Shown here: positions 51,286-59,878 of the stretch, piece after piece
Position numbering within the stretch: position 1 is the first letter of the stretch
Layout: each line of letters begins with the position of its first letter
Source: Nocardia africana NBRC 100379
GTDB lineage: Bacteria > Actinomycetota > Actinomycetes > Mycobacteriales > Mycobacteriaceae
Length of the DNA: 64,000 bases
Reading direction: 5' to 3'
Assembly: GCF_001612635.1 (NCBI RefSeq)
Contig: NZ_BDAV01000017.1
Span: 1-64,000, forward strand
Notes under the pieces: model-generated
Told to the model about the DNA's origin: nothing
The model's input: the letters and a program-made list of their open reading frames with translations, nothing else
The model's database searches: none
Position numbers and translations under genes: made by a program

Positions 51286-51885
51286 GTGCCGTTTCCGCCC
51301 GAGATCACCCAACGGTTGCGCAGTACCCCGGAACAGATGGCCGCCGCATGGGTGGGAGGGAGCCGCCCGGCGATAGAACCCATCGTTCTCGTTCCTTACG
51401 ACCCGAACTGGCCACGAATGTTCGACGAGCAGGCCGAAACAATCCGGGAAGTCCTTGCCGGCCAAAGGATCACCATCGAGCATGTCGGCAGCACCGCAGT
51501 CCCCGGCCTGGCCGCCAAACCGATCATCGACATCGACCTCATCGTGGCCGACTCCGCGGCCGAGGCCAGCTACGTACCCCACCTGGAACGCGCCGGTTTC
51601 CGCCTGGTTCTGCGGGAGCCCTTCTGGCACCAGCACCGTATGCTCACCCGCACCGGCCCGGCGGTGAACCTGCACGTCTTCAGCCCGAACGCGCCCGAGC
51701 ACATCCGGCATCTGATCTTCCGGGACTGGCTACGCACCCACGCCAGCGATCGGGACCTCTACGAAGCCGCCAAACGCACTATCGTCGCGAAAACCGTTGC
51801 TACCCCGGCCGACTACAACCTGGCCAAGAATCCGATCATCGACGAAATCTACGGCCGAGCCTTCGAGCACGCCGATCGGGAATGA
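51286..51885 (+). CDS. GrpB family protein (UPF0157)
   Basis: A 199-residue member of the GrpB/UPF0157 family, related to nucleotidyltransferases. Family signature is complete: VLVPYDPNWPRMFDEQAETIREVL, the core IEHVGSTAVPGLAAKPIIDIDLIV with the metal-binding Asp pair, HRMLTRTGPAVNLHVFSPNAPEHIRHLIFRDWLRTH and the final YEAAKRTIV. The biochemical role is not well defined. GTG 51286 has AGGAGGT 9 bases upstream; an in-frame GTG at 51277 touches that site directly. Confidence 0.82.
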   Translation: MPFPPEITQRLRSTPEQMAAAWVGGSRPAIEPIVLVPYDPNWPRMFDEQAETIREVLAGQRITIEHVGSTAVPGLAAKPIIDIDLIVADSAAEASYVPHLERAGFRLVLREPFWHQHRMLTRTGPAVNLHVFSPNAPEHIRHLIFRDWLRTHASDRDLYEAAKRTIVAKTVATPADYNLAKNPIIDEIYGRAFEHADRE

Positions 51886-51970
51886 AGCGGAACGAACAAG
51901 GCCCGGTTTCGCACGTCGATCGGTAGCTGCCGGGACAGCTCGGATGGCCTGTTCGCAGCAGAGCGACGTC

Positions 51971-52333
51971 TCAGCTCAGCGGCGCCATCCACGGCACGGC
52001 GTTGTGGGCAAAGCTCTGCTTGACCGGAATCAGCCCGGAATGATCGTCCAACGCCGTGATCGTGACGCCCACCAAGCCCGCTTCGTCACCCTTGGACGCG
52101 ACCGAGGAACCGCACTTCGGACAGAACCCGCGGCAGATCTGCGGGAACGTCTCGAACCAGGTCGGCTCACCGCCCGGACCGGTCCACTCGAATCCCTTCT
52201 CCGGGAAGGACACCCACGCCATCACCGGGGCGCCCGAGAGCCGCTGACAGTGTTCGCACGAGCACAGGTGAGGAAAGTCCGGGTCGCCCATCGCGGAGAA
52301 CCGGATGTTGCCGCAGAGACAGCCGCCGTCCAT
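51971..52333 (-). CDS. GFA-family zinc protein (formaldehyde-activating-like)
   Basis: A 120-residue protein of the GFA (glutathione-dependent formaldehyde-activating enzyme-like) family. Zinc-binding cysteines are present: CLCGNIRF near the start, CSCEHCQ near 28-34 and FCPKCGS near 70, a complete GFA set. Most small family members have no proven activity. GAAGGGGCGAT precedes the ATG. It diverges from an ArsR-SRPBCC gene. Confidence 0.85.
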   Translation of the reverse strand: MDGGCLCGNIRFSAMGDPDFPHLCSCEHCQRLSGAPVMAWVSFPEKGFEWTGPGGEPTWFETFPQICRGFCPKCGSSVASKGDEAGLVGVTITALDDHSGLIPVKQSFAHNAVPWMAPLS

Positions 52334-52432
52334 ATCGCCCCTTCCCGCGCCCGACACCATGCCGGTTCCGAACGACCCTACGAGACAGGTCCGACAGACC
52401 GGGGCGCAACACCTCGGAAAGACGCGGACAAG

Positions 52433-52469
52433 ATATTCCTTGACAGGAATATTCTTCGAAGTGAATACT
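52433..52469 (+). promoter_or_regulatory. Operator-promoter of the ArsR-SRPBCC gene, leaderless
   Basis: ATATTCCTTGACAGGAATAT (52433-52452) is a perfect 8-4-8 palindrome that contains a consensus -35 TTGACA (52440-52445). Eighteen bases later AATACT (52464-52469) is the -10, which puts transcription start at or next to the ATG at 52476. No ribosome binding site is visible, so a leaderless mRNA is expected. The palindrome on the -35 is the expected site for ArsR autorepression. Confidence 0.75.
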
Positions 52470-52475
52470 TTCCTC

Positions 52476-53285
52476 ATGGATCAGATCTTCTCCGCCTTGG
52501 GCGACGGTTCGCGGTGGCGGATCGTCGAACTGCTGGCCGAGCGGCCTCGGTCGGTGGGCGAGTTGGCGGAGGCGACCGGGTTGCGGCAGCCGCAGACGAC
52601 CAAACATCTGCAGACGCTGGCGCGGGCGGGGGTGGTGGCGGTCTTTCCGTTGGGGCAGCGACGGGTGTACGCGCTGGAGGCGGGACCGCTGCGCGAGCTG
52701 GCTCGGCGACTCGGCGAGATTGTGGAGACGGCCGAGGCGCATGCCGGCGAGCGGGATGTGGTTGCCCGATACCGCGCGGCGATCGAGACGGAAATCGCTG
52801 CGGCACAACAGGATCGGTGGGCGGACGGGCGGACGTTCAGCTTCGAGCGCTCACTGTCCGCGCCGCGTGCCACCGTCTGGCGGCACTGGGTCGAACCCGA
52901 TCTGCTGGCGGCCTGGTGGGCCCCGGCGCCGATGCGCATCACCGAATGCGTGCTCGAACCCGTCTCCGGCGGCCGAGCCGTACTGGACTATCGCGACCCC
53001 GAAGGGCAGCGCTATCGCTCGCAGGGGCGCGTGCTGGCAGCGGAGAAGGACGAGCGCCTCGCCTTCGACCTGTCCGTTCTGGATGCCGCGGGCGCGGTGG
53101 CTTTCACCGGCCGCTACAGCCTCACCCTCAGCGAGAGCGCCGGGGGCACCCGGCTGCACCTGGCACTGACCATCACGGAAACGACCGTCGAGGCGGCCGC
53201 CTTCATCGCCGGAATCGAAACCGGTTGGGCCACAGTCCTCGACAACCTCGCCGACGCCGTCGGCGCCGCGACATCCACCGAATAA
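52476..53285 (+). CDS. ArsR helix-turn-helix fused to SRPBCC (AHSA1) domain
   Basis: A 269-residue two-domain protein. Residues 1-95 form an ArsR winged helix (MDQIFSALGDGSRWRIVELLAE, VGELAEATGLRQPQTTKHLQTLARAGVV). Residues about 125-265 form an AHSA1-type SRPBCC domain (FERSLSAPRATVWRHWVEPDLLAAWWAPAPM, YSLTLSESAGGTRLHLALTITE, FIAGIETGWATVLDNLA). The fusion suggests that the regulator binds its own ligand. The metal-binding Cys typical of ArsR are lacking. The next gene, a RibD-C reductase, starts 26 bases later and is the likely partner. Confidence 0.88.
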   Translation: MDQIFSALGDGSRWRIVELLAERPRSVGELAEATGLRQPQTTKHLQTLARAGVVAVFPLGQRRVYALEAGPLRELARRLGEIVETAEAHAGERDVVARYRAAIETEIAAAQQDRWADGRTFSFERSLSAPRATVWRHWVEPDLLAAWWAPAPMRITECVLEPVSGGRAVLDYRDPEGQRYRSQGRVLAAEKDERLAFDLSVLDAAGAVAFTGRYSLTLSESAGGTRLHLALTITETTVEAAAFIAGIETGWATVLDNLADAVGAATSTE

Positions 53286-53311
53286 CCGGACGAACAACAA
53301 AGGAGCCCACC

Positions 53312-53905
53312 ATGAGCGACACCCGCAGAGTGACCGCCAACCTCAGCATCACCCTCGACGGCCGGTACCACGGTCCCGGCGGCCCCGCCGATATGGGTCC
53401 GATCGTGCGCTATGCGACCACCGAGGTCGCGCGCGACCACCTCACCCGGATGCGGGAGAACGCCACGACGGCGGTGCTCGGCCGGCTCAACGCGGAGGGT
53501 TTCCTCGGCTTCTGGCCCTCGGTCGCCACCGACGACACCGCCGACCCGCGCGACCGCGGCTATGCGAAATGGCTGGTCGATACGGAGAAGGTGGTGCTGT
53601 CCCGGACACTGACCGACGCGCCGTGGGATCGCACCCGCATCGTCAACGCCCCGGCCGCCGACGTGATCGCCGATCTGCGCAGCACCGGCACCGGCGACAT
53701 CCTCGTCAACAGCAGCGCGAGCGTCATCAAGGATCTGCTCGCCGCCGATCTGCTCGACCGCCTCTACCTCATCGTCTGCCCCGAGATCGCCGGTGGCGGA
53801 CCGCGCCTGTTCGACGACGGCCTGCCGGCGACGACATGGTCACTGTCCCACCAGGAAACGGGAGCACTGGGCGAGATGGCCGTCGTCTACGACCGCGTGC
53901 GCTGA
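53312..53905 (+). CDS. Dihydrofolate reductase-family protein (RibD C-terminal fold)
   Basis: A 197-residue NAD(P)H-binding protein of the RibD_C/DHFR-like family: VTANLSITLDGRYHGPGG at the start, ATTAVLGRLNAEGF, VLSRTL, the cofactor loop TGDILVNSSASVIKDLLAADLLDRLYLIVCPEIAGGG, and a C-terminal strand MAVVYDRV. AAAGGAG precedes the ATG. Probably co-transcribed with the ArsR-SRPBCC gene. Substrate unknown; a second family member is at 59167-59778. Confidence 0.83.
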   Translation: MSDTRRVTANLSITLDGRYHGPGGPADMGPIVRYATTEVARDHLTRMRENATTAVLGRLNAEGFLGFWPSVATDDTADPRDRGYAKWLVDTEKVVLSRTLTDAPWDRTRIVNAPAADVIADLRSTGTGDILVNSSASVIKDLLAADLLDRLYLIVCPEIAGGGPRLFDDGLPATTWSLSHQETGALGEMAVVYDRVR

Positions 53906-53918
53906 CCGGGTTGCGCCC

Positions 53919-54959
53919 TCACGCCCCGAGGGCGTCGGCGAACAGCGGCCACGAGGTGTGCAGGTCCTCCTGCCAGTAGCCCCAGGAGTGGGTGCCGGTC
54001 GGCCGGAAGTCGAAGGTCGCGGGCACACCGAGTTGTTGCAGGCGATCGTGCAGCTGATGGGTGCAGATATTCGTGACGCCTTCGAGCGCCGCACCGAAGA
54101 CCAGTTGGTAGGCGAGCTGCGTCGCGTCGTTGTGCGCGCCCTCGAACGTATCGAGCGGACCCGGGATCCCGGTACCGGTGGAGACGTAGATCGCGGTGCC
54201 GCGCAAGCGATCCGCGTGCAGATAGGGGTCGTTGGCCGCCCACGCCGGGTCCGTCGGTGGCCCCCACATGTTCACCGTGTTTCCCATCCGATTTCCGACC
54301 ACGGCGTCGACGATCAACTGCCCCTGCGGGTCGCTGGTGCGCACACATCCGGAATACGAGCCGACCGCCTTGTACAAACCGGGGGCGGCCAGCGCCAGCT
54401 GGAATACCGAGGTACCCGCCATCGAGATTCCCGCGATCGCGTTCACCCCGGTACCGCCGAAACCGGAATCGATGATGGGCGGCAGTTCCTTGGTCAGGAA
54501 GGTGCGCCACCGCTGCCTGCCCAGCACCGGATCGTCGGCGCGCCAATCGGTGAAGTAACTGCTGGCGCCGCCGAACGGCACCACCACATTCACCTGCTTG
54601 TCGGCGAAGAATCCGGCGATATCGGTGCGATCGGACCAGCTGCCGTCGCTGATGCCGCCGTTGGCGCCGTTGAGCAGATACAGCGTCGGCGCCGGCCGGT
54701 CCGGGTCGGCGGCGCGAATCAGTTGTACGCGAGTCACATTGCGCATCGCCGCCGAGTACACGCCGATATCGAGGACCCGGTCGTCGCGCCGGTGAATCTC
54801 GCTGATGTGTGATCCGTCGGGTGCGGTGACCGCCGCCGGATCGTCGGGCTCGGCGGTCGCGCGATCGTTCGAGGCGGTGATCGCGGCCGCCACGGTGATC
54901 ACCGCCGACAGCAGCGCGACGGCACGGACGATGCGCATTCTCCGCGGACGGCTGACCAT
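53919..54959 (-). CDS. Secreted antigen-85-like esterase, left copy of inverted pair
   Basis: A 346-residue exported esterase/mycolyltransferase-family protein. Signal peptide to about residue 36 (TASNDRATAEP). Core: TLYLLNGANGG, VVVPFGGASSYFTDWRADD, nucleophile box GISMAGTSVFQ, SYSGCVRTSDPQG with a Cys likely bonded to the later ICTHQ, and THSWGYWQEDLHTSW with the catalytic His. It and the gene at 55199 are divergent and nearly identical over long stretches, a recent inverted duplication. The start at 54959 has GGAG 8 bases upstream; an internal ATG at 54938 is possible. Confidence 0.85.
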   Translation of the reverse strand: MVSRPRRMRIVRAVALLSAVITVAAAITASNDRATAEPDDPAAVTAPDGSHISEIHRRDDRVLDIGVYSAAMRNVTRVQLIRAADPDRPAPTLYLLNGANGGISDGSWSDRTDIAGFFADKQVNVVVPFGGASSYFTDWRADDPVLGRQRWRTFLTKELPPIIDSGFGGTGVNAIAGISMAGTSVFQLALAAPGLYKAVGSYSGCVRTSDPQGQLIVDAVVGNRMGNTVNMWGPPTDPAWAANDPYLHADRLRGTAIYVSTGTGIPGPLDTFEGAHNDATQLAYQLVFGAALEGVTNICTHQLHDRLQQLGVPATFDFRPTGTHSWGYWQEDLHTSWPLFADALGA

Positions 54960-55198
54960 CCTCGCACTCCGATCTCGACATGTGTTCGCGGCACGACTCC
55001 CCGACGGCCGACCACAGTCAACGACGCCGGCCACTCCCCCGCCATCCGATGACACGGAATTTGTGGCCATTACCAGACCGGGCGCGCCCGCGCTGGCATA
55101 CGGGCCAAAGCCGGTGCGGTGTGATTGCCGGGCAGCACCGCTGCGGCCTATCGTCGGCGTGAGCGGCTCCCCGGTGTCGGACCCAGGAAAGGCGGCGC

Positions 55199-56281
55199 GT
55201 GAATCCTGCTGTGTTGCACGGCATCTGCCGCACCTCTGCGCGACTGGCCGCCGCTCTGTCGATGACGGCCGGGCTCGCCTGCGGCACGGCCACCGCACAA
55301 CCCCCTGCCGCACCCGATCCGACTGCGCCCGCTTCTATTTCGGCCGCTCGAGCCCTGACGGACGCCCAGCCCTCCACCGACGGGTCCGTCCTGACGACGG
55401 CAGCGCCCGGTTCACCACGCGCCCTCACGGTCACCGTCCACTCCGCGGCGATGAACACTCCGATCCGGCTGGAAGTGCTTCCGGCGCCGGACCGCTCGCG
55501 ACCGGCACCCACCGTGTACTTGTTGAACGGTATCGACGGCGGCGCCGACGGAAACTGGATCAACCGGACCGATATCGCCGAATTCTTCGCCGGCAAACAG
55601 GTGAATGTGGTGGTGCCGTTCGGCGGAGCGAGCAGTTACTTCACCGACTGGCGCGCCGACGACCCGGTCCTCGGCAGGCAGCGGTGGACGACGTTCTTGA
55701 CCGAGGAACTACCACCGATCATCGATTCCGGTTTCGGCGGAAACGGCACCAACGCGATCATCGGAATATCCATGGCCGGCACCTCGGTATTTCAGCTGGC
55801 ACTGGCCGCCCCGGGCTTGTACCGGGCGATCGGGTCGTATTCGGGCTGCGCGCGCACCAGCGATCCTGCGGGTCAGCTCATCGTCGACGCGGTCGTGGGC
55901 GGCGGTAGGGGCAGTACGGTGAACATGTGGGGCCCGCCGACGGACCCGGCGTGGGCGGCCAACGACCCGTATCTGCACGCGGACCGCTTGCGCGGCACCG
56001 CGATCTACGTCTCCACCGGCACCGGGCTGCCCGGACCTCTCGACACCCTCGACGGTCCCGGAATCCGGTCCAGCCCAGCGAAATTGGCCGATCAGATCCT
56101 GATCGGCGGCGCTCTGGAAACCGGCGCGGTCCGCTGCACCCGCGAACTCCACAGCCGGCTCACCGAGCTGGCCATCCCCGCCACCGTCGACATGCGTCCC
56201 ACCGGCACCCATTCCTGGGGCTACTGGCAGGAGGACCTGCACCGGAGCTGGCCGATGTTCGCCCGGGCACTGGGACTGTGA
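55199..56281 (+). CDS. Secreted antigen-85-like esterase, right copy of inverted pair
   Basis: A 360-residue exported paralogue of 53919-54959 with a longer N-terminus (signal to about residue 33, TATAQPP). It shows TVYLLNGIDGG, VVVPFGGASSYFTDWRADDP, GISMAGTSVFQ as the nucleophile box and THSWGYWQEDLHRSW. Differences cluster in the signal and the segment before the first core strand. Start GTG with AGGAAAGG upstream. The role is inferred: mycolyl or other acyl transfer in the cell envelope, or an extracellular esterase. Confidence 0.85.
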   Translation: MNPAVLHGICRTSARLAAALSMTAGLACGTATAQPPAAPDPTAPASISAARALTDAQPSTDGSVLTTAAPGSPRALTVTVHSAAMNTPIRLEVLPAPDRSRPAPTVYLLNGIDGGADGNWINRTDIAEFFAGKQVNVVVPFGGASSYFTDWRADDPVLGRQRWTTFLTEELPPIIDSGFGGNGTNAIIGISMAGTSVFQLALAAPGLYRAIGSYSGCARTSDPAGQLIVDAVVGGGRGSTVNMWGPPTDPAWAANDPYLHADRLRGTAIYVSTGTGLPGPLDTLDGPGIRSSPAKLADQILIGGALETGAVRCTRELHSRLTELAIPATVDMRPTGTHSWGYWQEDLHRSWPMFARALGL

Positions 56282-56350
56282 ACCCACCCGAGTTCGGCGC
56301 GCTGCCCCGGTCCGGCCCGGGCACGGCGCGCGGGCGCTACGCTGCCAAGA

Positions 56351-57538
56351 ATGGGTAGTACCGCCGATTCGGACGCCGAACGCGGCCCACAGGGCGAGCC
56401 GGCGGTCCCGGAGCCGATCGCGGCAGCCGAACGCGCGGCCTCCGAATCGGCCGGCGCGCAGCACCCGCACGGGCGGCCCGGCCCCCGGTTCAACCGCAAT
56501 TCCCCGTTCGTGATCGGCGTGACCGGCGGCCTCGGTGTCCTCCTCGCGATCGGCATCGTGGACATGCTGTCGACCGCACGACAGGCCCTGGTGCTGGTGG
56601 GCGTCGCACTGTTCCTGGCGATCGGGATCGAGCCACTGGTCGCCTGGCTGACTCGGCATCGGCTGCCCCGCTGGGCGGCCGTGGCCGTCGTATTCGGCTG
56701 TGCCACACTGCTCATCGCCGGATTCCTGGCCGCGGCGATCACACCGCTCGTCACCCAGGGCGGCGACTTGGTCGATCACGCCACCGACCAGCTGCACGAC
56801 CTGGAGAACCAGTACCCTCTGATCCGATCGTGGTCGCAGCGGCTGCACCTGGATCAGGAACTCGCACACGGCCTCACCGACAATCCCTCGCTGCGCCACG
56901 GTCTGCTCGGCGCCGGTGAGCGCGTCTTCGGCGCGCTGGCCAGCGCGTTGATCGTGGCGGTGCTGACCATCTACTTCTCGGCGAACTTCCCGCGGATCCG
57001 GCACAGCCTGTACCGGTTCTTCCCGCAGTCGCGCCGACCCCGTGCCATCCTGCTCGGCGATGCCATCTTCGCCAAGGTCGGCGGATACGTCCTGGGCAAT
57101 CTGCTGATCTCGCTGATCACCGCGATCGCCACATTCGTCTGGCTGACGGTGTTCGCGGTGCCGTACCCGCTGATCCTGTCGGTGCTGGTGGCCCTGCTGG
57201 ATCTGGTGCCGCTGGTCGGCTCGACCGTCGCCGGGCTGATCATCACCGCCGTGGCGCTGACCGTCTCACTGCCGGTCAGCATCGCCACGGCGGGATTCTT
57301 CCTCGCGATGCGGCTGCTCGAGGACTATCTGCTCGTTCCGCGCATCATGGACCGCACCGTCCGGGTGCCGGCGGTGGTCACGGTGGTGGCGATCATCCTG
57401 GGCGGCGCCCTGCTCGGCGTCCTCGGCGCACTGCTGGCGATCCCGTGCGCCGCCGCGGTCCTGCTCATCGTGCAGGAGGTGGTGTATCCGCACCTGGACG
57501 GCACCACCGATCGGCCACCGGCCGATTCCGGCGCGTAA
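56351..57538 (+). CDS. AI-2E family transporter-like permease
   Basis: A 395-residue polytopic protein of the AI-2E transporter (PerM/UPF0118) family. A hydrophilic N-tail of 50 residues leads into membrane segments, including FVIGVTGGLGVLLAIGIVDML and ALVLVGVALFLAIGIEPLVAWL, a soluble middle region with amphipathic helices (TDQLHDLENQYPLIRSWSQRL), and the C-terminal bundle with LLDLVPLVGSTVAGLIITAVAL and EDYLLVPRIMDRTVRVPAVVTV. The latter is the best conserved family block. Substrate unknown; relatives move small molecules or Na+. Confidence 0.87.
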   Translation: MGSTADSDAERGPQGEPAVPEPIAAAERAASESAGAQHPHGRPGPRFNRNSPFVIGVTGGLGVLLAIGIVDMLSTARQALVLVGVALFLAIGIEPLVAWLTRHRLPRWAAVAVVFGCATLLIAGFLAAAITPLVTQGGDLVDHATDQLHDLENQYPLIRSWSQRLHLDQELAHGLTDNPSLRHGLLGAGERVFGALASALIVAVLTIYFSANFPRIRHSLYRFFPQSRRPRAILLGDAIFAKVGGYVLGNLLISLITAIATFVWLTVFAVPYPLILSVLVALLDLVPLVGSTVAGLIITAVALTVSLPVSIATAGFFLAMRLLEDYLLVPRIMDRTVRVPAVVTVVAIILGGALLGVLGALLAIPCAAAVLLIVQEVVYPHLDGTTDRPPADSGA

Positions 57539-57542
57539 CGGA

Positions 57543-58796
57543 TCAGGCGGGGCGGCGCACCGGCGTGGACGCGTCGCGGTCGGCGATGCTGAGCCGGGCG
57601 ATCAATGCCGAACGCAGGTACCACAATCCGGTGGTGCGGGACGGATCGAAGCCGGTCAACTGGCCGATGCGACGCAGCCGGTAATCGATGGTGTTCGGGT
57701 GGATGCACAGCTGCCGTGCGGCGCGCTGCCGGTTGAGGTCGGTGTTGAAGAAGACGTGCAGCGTTTCCAGCAGCTCGGGGTGGTCGTCCAGCGGCGCCAG
57801 CCGGGCATCGAGGATGTCGCGGCCGATGCCGGGCCGGGTGAGCTGATACTGCAGCGCCAGTTCGGCGAAGCGATGCACGCCGGGGCCGCGTCCGAGCCGG
57901 CGCACCGTGTCGAGCAGATCGTGCGCCTGCTGCGCCGCGGCCGGGACGTCGTCCGCGGCGGCGCCCACCACCGCGGCGGTCAGCGGCACGCCGGCCAGCT
58001 CGGACAGCCGGGTGAGCAGGTCGTCCAATTCGGTATCGGCGCAGGCAGTTTCGGGGATGAGCAGGGTGCCACCGTCGACCGACAGCATCGCCAGCGGCTG
58101 ATTGCGCAACACCTTCGCCAACGCGGCCTGCACCCGCCGCAGCTTGCGGCGCGCGACCACGTTCCGGTCCAGCCGCGGATGGGTCTCGTCGGGGTGCGGC
58201 GGAATCCACAGGGCGAGAACGTGATAGCGCTCGGCGATCCGGATCCCGCATTCGCGCGCCAGCTTCGTGGTGGCGTGCCCGCCGAGTAGCGCCGAGGTGA
58301 GGGTGTGCACGGCGGTGTGGTGTTCGACGGCGTCGGCGCGGCGCTCCTGGACGTAGGCCTTGCTGACGGTCGCGGTGATCAGATCCAGCAGTTCCAGCGC
58401 GGTGGCGGTGCCCTTGACGACGAGTTCGGCATCGCTGGCCTTGGCCCGGGCGAACAGCAGGTCCAGCCCGGCCTTGAAACCCTCGTGGACCGCGTGCACA
58501 ACCACCTCGATCGGGATGCCGGCGCGGCACCAGCGCGCGGCCGCGGCCCGCAGCCGATCGGTGCGTTCGGGAAGGTCTCCGCCGTTCACCCGGCGGATCG
58601 ACCATTCCACACAGATCCGCGCGACCGCCGCCACTTCGCCGGACATCACATCGGCGGGCAGGGTGGTGAACGGCGCCACGGATCCGCCGAGGTGTAGGAC
58701 CAGTTCCCGGGACATGGCCTGCGCATCCCGCATGGACAGCGAGGTGGCGCGGCCGGATATCGCGCGCTCAGCACCGACTGTGCTTGCTGTAGTCAC
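57543..58796 (-). CDS. PucR/CdaR-family regulator
   Basis: A 417-residue regulator: an N-terminal helical domain with PERTDRLRAAAARWCRAGIPIEVVVHAVHEGFKAG, then VHTLTSALLGGHATTKLARECGIRIAERYHVLALWIPPHP, LSVDGGTLLIP, and the helix-turn-helix ARQLCIHPNTIDYRLRRIGQLTG near 350-372. It matches the gene at 9634-11031 along its whole length except for the Gly/Ser insert found there. GTG 58796 has a near-perfect AAGGAGGT before it. It converges on the AI-2E-like permease with 4 bases between; its regulon is unknown. Confidence 0.87.
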   Translation of the reverse strand: MTTASTVGAERAISGRATSLSMRDAQAMSRELVLHLGGSVAPFTTLPADVMSGEVAAVARICVEWSIRRVNGGDLPERTDRLRAAAARWCRAGIPIEVVVHAVHEGFKAGLDLLFARAKASDAELVVKGTATALELLDLITATVSKAYVQERRADAVEHHTAVHTLTSALLGGHATTKLARECGIRIAERYHVLALWIPPHPDETHPRLDRNVVARRKLRRVQAALAKVLRNQPLAMLSVDGGTLLIPETACADTELDDLLTRLSELAGVPLTAAVVGAAADDVPAAAQQAHDLLDTVRRLGRGPGVHRFAELALQYQLTRPGIGRDILDARLAPLDDHPELLETLHVFFNTDLNRQRAARQLCIHPNTIDYRLRRIGQLTGFDPSRTTGLWYLRSALIARLSIADRDASTPVRRPA

Positions 58797-59166
58797 TCTG
58801 ACCTCCTTGTACGGACCAGACCCGCAGCCTTCGCGAGATCTGCCGGATCGGTGATCGGGCGATATCGACACCGCCGGTCACCGGCCGTATGTGTTACCTG
58901 ATGGAACGGTAATGCGAGCCTCCACTCACCTTCTACTCCGTTTTGGACATTTTCGACACCGCGCCGCATAGCCTCTGACCTGCGCAAAGAGGCGGTGACA
59001 CGAGCGAATCGGCATATTTGCCGACAAAATATGGGGAACCGCTCACTTTTTGCTCCGTTCCCGCCGCCGCGCCTACGTCACCGGAGACCTTCGCCCGCAC
59101 CGATGACTTCCGCGCGCTCGCGCCGTCGGATCGTGCAACAGGGACTTCTCGGATCCAGGAGAGATC
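58797..59166. other. Divergent region with inverted repeat
   Basis: About 370 bases without a gene. It contains CATATTT (59013-59019) and AAATATG (59027-59033), a 7-bp inverted repeat with a 7-base centre in an AT-rich island, which may be an operator for the divergent pucR and RibD-C genes. Nothing else recognisable. Confidence 0.4.
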
Positions 59167-59778
59167 ATGCGCACGATCACGGCCGGCTTGTTCATCGCTC
59201 TCGACGGCGTCGTCGAAAACCCGCAGGACTGGCACTTCCCCTACTACAACGAGGAGATGGGCGCGGCGGTCGATGCCCAGCTCGGCACCGCCGACACCCT
59301 GCTGCTGGGGCGCAAGACCTACGACAGCTTCGCCGGAGCCTGGCCGGAACGCGAAGCCGCGGGTGGGCCCGACGCGGAGTTCGGCCGCAAACTGGGCGAT
59401 GCCCGCAAGATCGTGGTGTCGCGCAGCGAGCACACCTTCACCTGGCGCAATTCCGAAGTGCTGCACGGAGATCTGATCGCCGGGGTCACAGCGTTGAAGC
59501 GGGAGCCCGGCGGTGATATCGCCATCTCCGGCTCGGTCTCGGTGGTGCGCGCACTGCTCGGCGCGGGACTGCTCGACGAACTGCATCTGCTGGTGCATCC
59601 GATCGCGGTGCGGTCCGGCATGCGCCTGTTCGACGAGGCCGACGCCACTCTCCCACTGACTCTGCTGCGCTCGACCGCCTTCCGCACCGGCGTCGTCCAT
59701 CTCGTCTATGGACCCGGCCGCCACCTCGAGGGCGACTACGACCAGGCCAGACAACACCTCGCCCACGACGAGGGCTGA
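59167..59778 (+). CDS. Dihydrofolate reductase-family protein (RibD C-terminal fold)
   Basis: A 203-residue NAD(P)H-dependent reductase-like protein. It opens RTITAGLFIALDGVVENPQDW, contains TLLLGRKTYDSFAGAWP (family core), KIVVSRSEHTF and the cofactor loop GDIAISGSVSVVRALLGAGLLDELHLLVHPIAVRSG. The substrate is not known; a role in riboflavin synthesis is unlikely without other rib genes. GGAGA precedes the ATG. A GC hairpin follows before the convergent monooxygenase. Confidence 0.83.
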   Translation: MRTITAGLFIALDGVVENPQDWHFPYYNEEMGAAVDAQLGTADTLLLGRKTYDSFAGAWPEREAAGGPDAEFGRKLGDARKIVVSRSEHTFTWRNSEVLHGDLIAGVTALKREPGGDIAISGSVSVVRALLGAGLLDELHLLVHPIAVRSGMRLFDEADATLPLTLLRSTAFRTGVVHLVYGPGRHLEGDYDQARQHLAHDEG

Positions 59779-59827
59779 GCGCACGGCCGGGTGACGTCCG
59801 CCGATCGCGTCACCGTGACCGAAAGAC

Positions 59828-59857
59828 CGCCCGGCGCACGCTGTTTCGCGCCGGGCG
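59828..59857. terminator. Bidirectional terminator, 10-bp stem
   Basis: CGCCCGGCGC (59828-59837) pairs with GCGCCGGGCG (59848-59857) between the convergent RibD-C and monooxygenase genes. Confidence 0.7.
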
Positions 59858-59878
59858 ATCGGTGTGGTACGAGCCGGG

